Shown: piece by piece, positions 1-5,735 of the stretch
Layout of the letters: the number at the start of each line of letters is the position of its first letter
Position numbering within the stretch: the first letter of the stretch is position 1
Assembly: GCA_013361975.1 (NCBI GenBank)
Contig: JABFXB010000193.1
Coordinates: 1 to 9,455 of the forward strand
Reading direction: 5' to 3'
DNA length: 9,455 nt
Origin: Dermatophilaceae bacterium
GTDB taxonomy: Bacteria; Actinomycetota; Actinomycetes; Actinomycetales; Dermatophilaceae
Notes under the pieces: model-generated
The model's input: only the letters and a program-made list of their open reading frames with translations
Databases searched by the model: none
What the model was told of the DNA's origin: nothing
Position numbers and translations under genes: made by a program

Positions 1-603
1 AAGGCTCCCCCGCTGCCGGGCACTCCGACCGGCGTCACGGCCACTCGCGGCAACGCCAGCGCCACCGTCCGCTGGGTCGCGCCCACCACCGGCGGGGCCG
101 TCACCGGCTACCAGGTCAAGGTCAGCACCGGCGGGGTTCAGGTCGGCGCACTGCGGGCCGCGGCCTCGACCGCACGCAGCCTCGTCATCACCGGTCTGAG
201 GAACGGCACGACCTACAGCCTGCAGGTGCGGGCCGTCAGCGCGGGCGGTGCAGGGGCCTTCTCCGCTGCAGCGAGCGTGCGGCCGCTGACCACGCCGAGC
301 GCGCCCGTCATCGGCACCGCGACGTCAGGCGTCGCCGGCGGCACGATCACCGCCCGCGCCACGTGGGCCGCACCCGCCAGCAACGGCGGCACAGCGATCA
401 CGGGCTACCGCGTGCGTGCGCTACGGATGAGCTCGACGGGAGCGGTGCTCGGCACGACCACCTCCGCCGTGCAGCCGTCGACCGCCCGCGCACTCACGAT
501 GACCCTGCCCGTGCTCGGGCAGTACCGGTTCACCGTGCAAGCCGTCAACGCGGTCGGTTCCGGCGCCCTGTCGGCCAGGTCGAACCTCGTGGCGGGGAGG
601 TGA
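1..603 (+). CDS. Fibronectin type III domain protein, C-terminal part (5' end outside window)
   Basis: The reading frame is open from base 1 to the TGA at 601-603, giving 200 residues without a start, so this is the C-terminal end of a larger protein. It shows two tandem FnIII-like domains. Domain 1 (about residues 5-97) has the strand pattern ATVRW...VTGYQVKV...LVITGLRNGTTYSLQVRAVSAGG. Domain 2 (about 99-198) has ARATWAAP...ITGYRVRA...YRFTVQAVNAVGSG, ending SARSNLVAGR. The W, GY, L..GT.Y and V.A.N/S..G positions are classic FnIII core residues. In actinobacteria such tandem domains sit at the C-terminus of secreted hydrolases, adhesins or subtilase-like proteins. The catalytic or N-terminal part is not visible, so the overall function cannot be named. 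There is no LPXTG motif or C-terminal membrane anchor, which suggests secretion rather than sortase anchoring (inference). Confidence 0.85.
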   Translation, partial: KAPPLPGTPTGVTATRGNASATVRWVAPTTGGAVTGYQVKVSTGGVQVGALRAAASTARSLVITGLRNGTTYSLQVRAVSAGGAGAFSAAASVRPLTTPSAPVIGTATSGVAGGTITARATWAAPASNGGTAITGYRVRALRMSSTGAVLGTTTSAVQPSTARALTMTLPVLGQYRFTVQAVNAVGSGALSARSNLVAGR

Positions 604-631
604 CCGTCGAGGACCGCTGACCGGACCACCG

Positions 632-663
632 CCTCGGCCCACCCCGACAGGGGTGGGCCGAGG
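632..663. terminator. Bidirectional hairpin terminator between convergent genes
   Basis: A 14-bp perfect stem (632-645 pairs with 650-663) closes a 4-base loop GACA. It lies 28 bases after the FnIII stop and 38 bases beyond the phosphoketolase stop on the other strand. There is no T-tract on either side, which is usual for GC-rich actinobacterial terminators. The near-symmetrical stem can serve both convergent transcripts. Confidence 0.75.
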
Positions 664-701
664 TCCGCGGCAGTACCGAAGCGCCTCGTCGCGACTGAGG
701 C

Positions 702-3101
702 TCAGTCCTCGACGACGGTCGTCATCACCCAGTCGCGCACCTCGGGCATGTCCTCGAGGTTCTCGACGATGTATGCCGCGTGCTTGTCGAGCTGCGACTC
801 GCACCACTGCTTCAGCTCGCTCGACCCGCGCACCTGGCGCCCGGCGTTGTTGATGGCGTCCATGACGAGGTGGTAGCGGTCGACCTCGTTGCGCACGACC
901 ATGTCGAAGGGCGTTGTCGTCGTGCCCTCCTCGCTGAAACCGCGGACGTGGAAGCGGTCGGCGTCAGGGCGCCCGTGAACCAGCTGGTGGATCGCGCCGT
1001 GGTAGCCGTGGAAGGCGAAGACGACGTCGACGTGGTCGGTGAACAGCTCGCCGAAGCGCACGTCGTCCATGCCGTGCGGGTGGCTGCGCGGCCGGGACAG
1101 GCTCATCAGGTCGACGACGTTGACGACGCGAACACGTAGCTGCGGCAAGCGTTCCCGCAGGATCTGTGCGGCGGCGACCACCTCCATGGTGACGACGTCA
1201 CCGGCGCACGCGAGCACGACGTCGGGGTCGCGGTCGCCGTCGTCGTTGCCGGCCCAGTCCCACACGCCGGCGCCACGCGCGCAGTGCTCGACCGCCTCGT
1301 CGATGGTCAGCCACTGCGGCTGCGGCTGCTTGTCGATGACGACGAGGTTGACGTAGTTCTTCGTCCGGAAGCAGTGGTCTGCCACGGAGAGAAGGCAGTT
1401 CGCGTCCGGCGGCAGGTAGATGCGGGACACGTCGCCCTTGGCGTTGAGCACGGTCTGGATGAGCCCCGGGCCCTGGTGCGAGAAGCCGTTGTGGTCGTTG
1501 CGCCAGGCGGTCGAGGTGAGCAGGATGTTGAGGCTGGGCACCTTGGCCCGCCAGTCGAGCCGGTTGCCCTCCTGCAGCCACTTGCAGTGCTGCACGGTCA
1601 TGGAGGCGCTCACCATCGCGAAGGCCTCGTAGGTCGCGAAGAGCCCGTGGCGGCCGGTGAGGTTGTAGCCCTCGAGCCAGCCGTGGCAGTTGTGCTCCGA
1701 CAGCACCTCCATGACCCTGCCGTCGGGCGAGAGCTGCACATCGTCGTCGGTGACCCGCTCGGCCGTCATGCGGTCCGAGACGTCGAAGACCGCGCCGACA
1801 CGGTTGCTGTTCGTCTCGTCGGGGCTGAAGAGCCGGAACGTCGTCGGGTTGCGCACGTACAGCTCGCGCATCAGCTCACCGAGCGCCCTCGTCGACTCCT
1901 CCCGCACGGTCGCGGGTGCCGGCACGTCGCGCGCGAAGTCGCGGAAGTCCGGCACGTCGAGCTCCTTCGTGAGCACCCCGCCGTTCGCGTGCGGCGACGC
2001 GCTCATCCGCAGGTCACCTTCCGGATTCGCTTGCAGCACGGTCTCGCTCGGCGCACCCGACTCGTCGAACAGCTCCTCCGGCCGGTAGGACCGCATCCAC
2101 CCCTCGAGCTGGGCGAGGTGATCCGGGTTGTCCCTGACGCCCGAGAGCGGCACCTGGTGCGAGCGCCACGTGCCGGTCACCTTGACGCCGTCGACCTCGT
2201 CGGGCCCGGTCCAGCCCTTCGGGGTGCGCAGCACGATGAGCGGCCACCGCGGCCGCCGCGTCATGACCCACCCGTCGGCCCGCGCCTCGGCCTGGATCTC
2301 CGTGATCCGGGCGTATGCCGTCGCGAGCGTCTCGGCGAAACGCTCGTGCATGCCGGGCAGGTCATCACCCTCGACCTCGAGCACCTCGTAGCCGTGCCCC
2401 TCGAGGAGCCCACGGACCTCGGCCGGGTCCTTGCGCCCGAGCACGGTGGGACCGGCGATCTTGGCGCCGTTGAGGTGCAGCACCGGGAGCACCGCCCCGT
2501 CGCGCCGCGGGTTGAGGAACGAGATGCCCTTCCACGAGCCCTCGAGGGGACCGGTCTCGGCCTCCCCGTCACCGACGACGGCGAGCGCCAGCAGGTCGGG
2601 GTTGTCCATGACGGCGCCGAACGCGTGCATGAGGACGTAGCCCAGCTCCCCGCCTTCGTGGATCGAGCCCGGGGTGGTCACCGAGACGTGGCTCGGGATG
2701 CCGCCGGGCGCGGAGAACTGGCGGAAGAGCCGCTTCACCCCGGCGGCGTCGCGCGTCACCTTCGGGTAGATCTCCGAGTAGGTGCCCTCGAGGTAGCCGG
2801 CGGCGACGAGGGCGGGACCGCCGTGCCCGGGCCCGGTGAGGTAGATCGTCTGCTGCCCCGTGTGGCGGATCAGCCGCGACAGGTGCGTGTAGACGAACGA
2901 GAGGCCGGGACTCGTGCCCCAGTGGCCGAGCAGGCGGGGCTTGATGTGCTCGGGTCGCAGTGGTTCCCGGAGGAGCGCGTTGTCCTGCAGGTAGATCTGG
3001 CCGATGGTGAGGTAGTTGTTGGCCCGCCACCAGGCGTCCATGGACGCGATCTCGTCGGTGGTGGGGGCGGGGACGGGGGCGTTCTTGGTCTCGGTCGTCA
3101 C
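702..3101 (-). CDS. xfp: D-xylulose-5-phosphate/D-fructose-6-phosphate phosphoketolase
   Basis: Cytoplasmic ThDP- and Mg-dependent enzyme that cleaves xylulose 5-P (and usually fructose 6-P) with phosphate to acetyl-phosphate plus glyceraldehyde 3-P (or erythrose 4-P). The 799 residues are full length for the family (about 790-825). Visible motifs are LLGHWGTSPG with H60, TGPGHGG with H93, the phosphoketolase signature EGGELGY (149-155, preceded by H148), the ThDP/Mg motif GDGEAETG (177-184), FSPDETNSNR, TYEAF (region of the catalytic Glu), and NGFSHQGPG. The start is GTG at 3101, with a GAGAGG ribosome site 8 bases upstream (3110-3115). Homologues also begin close to the conserved MDAWWRANNYL. 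The gene is monocistronic by appearance: a hairpin separates it from upstream csbD and another follows its stop. Neither ackA nor pta is adjacent in the window. Two DosR-like palindromes lie in its leader. Dual substrate use is inferred from the XFP-type length and sequence. Confidence 0.97.
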   Translation of the reverse strand: MTTETKNAPVPAPTTDEIASMDAWWRANNYLTIGQIYLQDNALLREPLRPEHIKPRLLGHWGTSPGLSFVYTHLSRLIRHTGQQTIYLTGPGHGGPALVAAGYLEGTYSEIYPKVTRDAAGVKRLFRQFSAPGGIPSHVSVTTPGSIHEGGELGYVLMHAFGAVMDNPDLLALAVVGDGEAETGPLEGSWKGISFLNPRRDGAVLPVLHLNGAKIAGPTVLGRKDPAEVRGLLEGHGYEVLEVEGDDLPGMHERFAETLATAYARITEIQAEARADGWVMTRRPRWPLIVLRTPKGWTGPDEVDGVKVTGTWRSHQVPLSGVRDNPDHLAQLEGWMRSYRPEELFDESGAPSETVLQANPEGDLRMSASPHANGGVLTKELDVPDFRDFARDVPAPATVREESTRALGELMRELYVRNPTTFRLFSPDETNSNRVGAVFDVSDRMTAERVTDDDVQLSPDGRVMEVLSEHNCHGWLEGYNLTGRHGLFATYEAFAMVSASMTVQHCKWLQEGNRLDWRAKVPSLNILLTSTAWRNDHNGFSHQGPGLIQTVLNAKGDVSRIYLPPDANCLLSVADHCFRTKNYVNLVVIDKQPQPQWLTIDEAVEHCARGAGVWDWAGNDDGDRDPDVVLACAGDVVTMEVVAAAQILRERLPQLRVRVVNVVDLMSLSRPRSHPHGMDDVRFGELFTDHVDVVFAFHGYHGAIHQLVHGRPDADRFHVRGFSEEGTTTTPFDMVVRNEVDRYHLVMDAINNAGRQVRGSSELKQWCESQLDKHAAYIVENLEDMPEVRDWVMTTVVED

Positions 3102-3124
3102 GTCTGGCGCCTCTCGAGTGAGCG

Positions 3125-3138
3125 GGAACGTTCGTCCC
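3125..3138. promoter_or_regulatory. Proximal DosR-like palindrome upstream of xfp
   Basis: The sequence GGAACG-TT-CGTCCC has 5 of 6 arm positions symmetrical. Its centre is about 30 bases upstream of the xfp GTG. It matches the distal copy (3173-3186) except for one arm base and AA/TT in the centre. If the distal copy activates, this one would fall at or near the transcript start and could modulate or repress (inference). Confidence 0.45.
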
Positions 3139-3172
3139 GTCGAGCCTCACGGACCCGGACCACGCTGGCAAG

Positions 3173-3186
3173 GGGACGAACGTCCC
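3173..3186. promoter_or_regulatory. Distal DosR-like palindrome upstream of xfp
   Basis: The sequence GGGACG-AA-CGTCCC is a 14-bp palindrome with perfect 6-bp arms. Its centre is about 78 bases upstream of the xfp start codon and 48 bases from the proximal copy. The mycobacterial DosR/DevR core is GGGAC-TWWA-GTCCC, so the spacing and both GGGAC/GTCCC arms agree and only the T/A pair next to the centre is replaced by G/C. With the usual activator position near -42, the transcript would start near 3137, and the minus strand has GAGGCT at 3149-3144 as a weak -10. The family assignment of the regulator is inference. Confidence 0.5.
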
Positions 3187-3200
3187 AGTACCCAGGCGGA

Positions 3201-3208
3201 CGGCATAC
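3201..3208 (-). repeat. Intergenic copy of octamer CGGCATAC
   Basis: One of six copies of CGGCATAC/GTATGCCG in the window. It is one of two that lie outside genes, here in the xfp-csbD spacer just upstream of the distal DosR-like box. A copy in non-coding DNA argues against codon choice as the only cause. Confidence 0.5.
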
Positions 3209-3265
3209 GACCTCGGGGATCTCGAGGGGCCGCCCCAGGCCACGAAGGCTCCCGCCGGGACAGCA

Positions 3266-3295
3266 GTGGGCCGGCCCCCGTCGGGACCGGCCCAC
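3266..3295 (-). terminator. Hairpin terminator downstream of csbD
   Basis: Nine-bp perfect arms, GTGGGCCGG (3266-3274) and CCGGCCCAC (3287-3295), enclose a 12-base loop that can form an inner CCC/GGG helix. It begins 15 bases after the csbD stop on the minus strand and lies ahead of the xfp regulatory region, so it would insulate xfp from csbD transcription. No T-tract is present. Confidence 0.6.
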
Positions 3296-3309
3296 CCCAC
3301 TCCGGAAGA

Positions 3310-3504
3310 TCAGCGGTCGAGGGCGTCCTTGACGTCCTTGCCCGCGTCCTTGAGCTGCTCGCCCCGCTGCTTGAGGTCTGCCGAGGCCTGGTCTCGCTCA
3401 CCCTCGGCCTCGAGTCGCTCGTTGTCGGTGACCTTTCCGGCGGTTTCCTTGGCCTTGCCCTTGAGGTCTTCGCCCATGTTCTTGGCCTTGTCCTCGGTTC
3501 CCAT
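3310..3504 (-). CDS. CsbD-family stress response protein
   Basis: A 64-residue, highly charged protein (MGTEDKAKNMGEDLKGKAKE...ending KDAGKDVKDALDR) matching the CsbD family pattern: a lysine-rich DKAKN start, GKAKETAGKVTDNERLEAEG, then DLKQRGEQLKDA. It has no signal peptide, membrane segment or cysteine and is predicted wholly helical and soluble. In Bacillus, CsbD is named for control by the general stress factor sigma-B, and its biochemical role is unknown. The ATG at 3504 was chosen over the longer open frame reaching 3693 because AAGGAG (3511-3516) sits 6 bases upstream and homologues begin with MG..DKAKN. The added upstream residues are proline-rich and non-family. It is divergent from the CDF transporter gene. 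Confidence 0.9.
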   Translation of the reverse strand: MGTEDKAKNMGEDLKGKAKETAGKVTDNERLEAEGERDQASADLKQRGEQLKDAGKDVKDALDR

Positions 3505-3510
3505 GTCGGG

Positions 3511-3516
3511 CTCCTT
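3511..3516 (-). promoter_or_regulatory. Ribosome binding site deciding the csbD start
   Basis: AAGGAG on the minus strand lies 6 bases before the ATG at 3504. It is one of the strongest Shine-Dalgarno matches in the window and supports the 64-residue product. Confidence 0.75.
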
Positions 3517-3530
3517 TCGCCAACGATCGG

Positions 3531-3558
3531 ATACCTCTGCCCTACCCGCTCCAGACAC
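3531..3558 (-). promoter_or_regulatory. Possible stress-sigma promoter of csbD
   Basis: On the minus strand, GTGTCT (3558-3553) is followed after 16 bases by AGGTAT (3536-3531). This resembles the GTTT / GGGTAT pattern of actinobacterial SigB-type stress promoters. The -10 ends 26 bases before the start codon and leaves room for the ribosome site. The match is partial (GTGT for GTTT, AGG for GGG), so this is tentative. Confidence 0.3.
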
Positions 3559-3625
3559 ATCGCCACCACGTGTCCACGCAGCGTCCACGCTCGGGTCCGC
3601 TCCATCCAGCGTCGGTGCCCTTTGC

Positions 3626-3638
3626 GACACTGGAGGCG
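3626..3638 (+). promoter_or_regulatory. Leaderless promoter of the CDF transporter gene
   Basis: GACACT (3626-3631), matching the key A2 and T6 of TAnnnT, ends exactly 7 bases before the G of the GTG at 3638. The predicted transcript therefore begins at the start codon. No convincing -35 is visible, which is common for actinobacterial leaderless promoters. Confidence 0.4.
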
Positions 3639-4660
3639 TGTCGACCTCCCCCACGCCAGCCCCGGTCCCCCAGCCCGACGGCGGCGGGCGCATGCAGCAG
3701 ACGCGCGACCTGAGCCGCTTCGCCTACCTCTCGATCGCAGCGGCGGTCGTGACGATCACCCTGAAGTTCGTCGCCTGGCGCATCACCGGCTCGGTCGGCC
3801 TCCTCTCCGACGCCGCCGAGTCGGTCGTCAACCTCGTCGCGGCGATCGCGGTGCTCATCGCGCTGAAGGTCGCCGCCATGCCGGCCGACAAGAACCACCA
3901 CTTCGGCCACACCAAGGCCGAGTACTTCTCGGCCGCGGTCGAGGGGATGATGATCTTCGTCGCCGCGGTGGTCATCGTGGTCAGCGCCGTCGAGCGCTTC
4001 ATCCGGCCCCAGCCCATCGAGAACGTCGGCCTGGGCCTCGCCATCTCGGTCGTGGCCTCGCTCGTCAACGGTGGCGTGGCGATGGTGCTGCTCCGCGCCG
4101 GCCGCCAGCACCGCTCCCTCACGCTCACCGCCGACGGCAAGCACCTGATGACCGACGTGTGGACCTCTGCTGGCGTGGTCGTCGGGGTGCTCGTCGTCGC
4201 CCTCACCGGCATCGAGCGCCTCGACCCGCTCGTGGCCTTCCTCGTGGGCCTCAACATCATCTGGACCGGCTGGAAGCTCATCCGTGAGTCCACCGAGGGC
4301 CTGATGGACATCGCCATGCCCAAGGAGGACAACGCCGCGATCGCCGAGATCCTCTCCCGTTTCGTCACCCGCGAGGTCCACTTCCACGCCCTGCGCACGC
4401 GCCTGTCGGGCCACCACCGCTTCGCCGAGGTGCATGTGCTCGTGCCGGGCGCCTGGACCGTCAAGCGAGGCCACGACCTCGTGGAGGAGGTCGAGGAGGC
4501 CGTGCACCGCGAGTTCGGCGAGCTCGCCCTGACCTGCCACCTCGAGCCGTCCGAGGACCCCCGCGCCTACGGCGACTACGCCGCGGAGTTCCCGGTCCCC
4601 ACGCACGCCGACATCGTGGCGGCCCACGGAGGGTCCGAGAAGGCCGGCGACGACGCATGA
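3638..4660 (+). CDS. Cation diffusion facilitator (CDF) family metal efflux transporter
   Basis: A 340-residue membrane protein that exports a divalent metal (Zn, Fe, Mn, Co or Ni), normally by proton antiport. Six hydrophobic segments lie at about 27-46, 53-78, 99-119, 130-152, 171-191 and 196-212, followed by a cytoplasmic C-terminal domain (about 225-305). Family landmarks are GSVGLLSDAAES in TM2, NHHFGHTKAEYFSA (86-99) and HxxxD in TM5 (H169, D173). In the C-terminal domain, H250, H266, H301 and E303 align with metal-binding positions of E. coli FieF. Aligned with FieF, the transport site reads E61, N65, H169, D173 rather than D, D, H, D. The GTG at 3638 was chosen because a promoter-like -10 ends 7 bases before it. 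M19 is the other plausible start, and the first 24 residues are Pro/Gly-rich and dispensable-looking. The gene overlaps the downstream alkyltransferase by ATGA. The metal cannot be named from sequence alone. Confidence 0.9.
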   Translation: MSTSPTPAPVPQPDGGGRMQQTRDLSRFAYLSIAAAVVTITLKFVAWRITGSVGLLSDAAESVVNLVAAIAVLIALKVAAMPADKNHHFGHTKAEYFSAAVEGMMIFVAAVVIVVSAVERFIRPQPIENVGLGLAISVVASLVNGGVAMVLLRAGRQHRSLTLTADGKHLMTDVWTSAGVVVGVLVVALTGIERLDPLVAFLVGLNIIWTGWKLIRESTEGLMDIAMPKEDNAAIAEILSRFVTREVHFHALRTRLSGHHRFAEVHVLVPGAWTVKRGHDLVEEVEEAVHREFGELALTCHLEPSEDPRAYGDYAAEFPVPTHADIVAAHGGSEKAGDDA

Positions 4661-5169
4661 GCCGCGCGCACGTCGTCCTGCCCTCGCCGATCGGTGACCT
4701 CACCGTCGTGGCCGAGGACGGGGCGATCACGCACGTGCTCATGGATGCCGCCAAGTACCGCCCCGACGCCCCCGAGGTCCTGGGCGAGCCGGGCGACGCC
4801 GCCGACGAGCCCTTCGCGGCCGCGTCGGTGCAGCTGGCCGCGTACTTCACCGGTGCGCTGACCCGTTTCGACCTGCCGCTCGCACCCCGGGGCGACGCCT
4901 TCCACCAGCGCGTGTGGGCCCTGCTGCGCGAGATCCCCTACGGCGAGACCCGCAGCTACGGCGACCTGGCCCGGGCTCTCGGCGACCGCAACCTCGCGCA
5001 GGCGGTCGGCACCGCCAACGGGCGCAACCCGATCGCCGTCGTCGTCCCGTGCCACCGCGTCATCGGCACCGACGGTTCCCTCGTCGGGTATGCCGGCGGG
5101 CTCGACCGCAAGCGCTACCTCCTCGCGCTCGAGGAGCCTGCCGCCGCCGAGGTCGGCCGCCTCTTCTGA
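4657..5169 (+). CDS. ogt: Methylated-DNA-[protein]-cysteine S-methyltransferase (Ogt type), copy 1
   Basis: A 170-residue suicide repair enzyme that moves the alkyl group from O6-alkylguanine (and O4-alkylthymine) in DNA to its own cysteine. The N-terminal domain (about 5-80) has SPIGDLTVVAEDGAITHVLM and a Y/F-rich helix ending AAYFTGALTRFDLPL. The DNA-binding and catalytic domain (81-165) has F82HQRVWALLREIPYGETRSYGDLA, the Asn hinge N124, the active site PCHR (131-134, C132) and GYAGGLDRKRYLLALE. Length is standard. In the recognition helix the usual arginine finger (RAVG) is replaced by Q115 (AQAVG), which seems to be a subfamily trait rather than damage. The ATG overlaps the CDF stop as ATGA, so translation is coupled to the transporter. 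No strong ribosome site is seen. Confidence 0.95.
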   Translation: MSRAHVVLPSPIGDLTVVAEDGAITHVLMDAAKYRPDAPEVLGEPGDAADEPFAAASVQLAAYFTGALTRFDLPLAPRGDAFHQRVWALLREIPYGETRSYGDLARALGDRNLAQAVGTANGRNPIAVVVPCHRVIGTDGSLVGYAGGLDRKRYLLALEEPAAAEVGRLF

Positions 5170-5188
5170 GACCGACGCGCCGGTCCGC

Positions 5189-5194
5189 CACACT
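5189..5194 (+). promoter_or_regulatory. Possible -10 element of the sigma-ogt-nudix cassette
   Basis: CACACT in the 65-base gap after copy 1 of ogt resembles the GACACT in front of the CDF gene. It would place the transcript start near 5201, with GGAG (5219-5222) ahead of the ATG at 5235. No clear -35 and no AAC/CGTC ECF-type promoter is visible in this gap, so self-regulation by the sigma factor is not supported by sequence. Read-through from the CDF-ogt pair is also possible. Confidence 0.3.
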
Positions 5195-5234
5195 GGTGAC
5201 CTCACACTTCCGCGGGCTGGAGCGTCTACAGGGC

Positions 5235-5735
5235 ATGAAGCGACCGTTCGAGCAGGCCGTCACCGAGCACGGGGCCGTCGTGCTGCGCGTGTGCCGCGCA
5301 GCCATCGGCCCCGACGAGGCCGACGACGCCTGGTCCGAGACCTTCCTCTCGGCCCTGCGGGCCTGGCCCGACCTGCCCGACGACGCGAACGTCCGGGCCT
5401 GGCTCGTCACCATCGCGCACCGCAAGGCCGTCGACGTCGCCCGCACGGGCGCACGTCAGGCCGTCCCGGTCGCCGAGGTGCCCGACGCCCTGGCCCCACG
5501 CGGCGACCAGCCGGAGGAGGTCCTCCCCGACGGCGACCTCTGGGCCGCACTGGCCGCACTGCCCGACAAGCAGCGCCTCTGCGTGGCCTACCACCACGTG
5601 GCCGGGCTGCCCCATCCCGAGGTCGCCCGCATCGTCGGCGGCACGGCCGCGGCCGCACGCCGCGCTGCCGCCGACGGCATCGCACGGCTCCGGTCCACCT
5701 ACGCACCCGAGGAAAGGGTGAGCCTCCATGTCTGA
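5235..5735 (+). CDS. ECF-type RNA polymerase sigma factor
   Basis: A 166-residue sigma-70-family protein with only regions 2 and 4. Sigma-2 (about 1-73) shows FEQAVTEHGAVVLRVCRAAIG, then DEADDAWSETFLSALRAW and the region-2.4-like helix NVRAWLVTIAHRKAVDVAR. After an acidic, proline-rich linker (75-100), sigma-4 (about 103-155) has ALPDKQRLCVAYHHVAGLPHPEVARIVGGTAAAARRAAADGIARLR, a helix-turn-helix for the -35 element. The start at 5235 gives the usual ECF beginning. An in-frame GTG at 5196 would add 13 residues but lies on the putative -10. The last 8 bases overlap the second alkyltransferase gene, so the two are coupled. No anti-sigma gene is adjacent, and the position normally held by one is taken by the alkyltransferase. 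The target regulon is unknown; an alkylation or oxidative stress role is inferred from neighbours only. Confidence 0.88.
   Translation: MKRPFEQAVTEHGAVVLRVCRAAIGPDEADDAWSETFLSALRAWPDLPDDANVRAWLVTIAHRKAVDVARTGARQAVPVAEVPDALAPRGDQPEEVLPDGDLWAALAALPDKQRLCVAYHHVAGLPHPEVARIVGGTAAAARRAAADGIARLRSTYAPEERVSLHV

Noticed and set aside
1284..3332. Very long open frame on the plus strand opposite xfp (over 2 kb)
   Set aside because: It is a third-position GC shadow of xfp: rich in Val, Arg, His and Glu, no domain pattern, and it runs past the xfp start into the regulatory region. The minus-strand product is an unmistakable full-length enzyme.
3505..3693. N-terminal extension of CsbD up to 3693
   Set aside because: The extra residues are not family-like, the region overlaps the divergent promoter area, and a strong AAGGAG supports the ATG at 3504.
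3542..4627. Long minus-strand frame opposite the CDF gene
   Set aside because: Low-complexity D/H/R/G composition typical of a mirror of GC-rich codons, with no motif. The plus-strand CDF protein has all family landmarks.
5196..5234. Earlier GTG start for the sigma gene at 5196
   Set aside because: It sits one base after the likely -10 element, and the added residues do not extend sigma region 2. The ATG at 5235 is preferred, though not proven.
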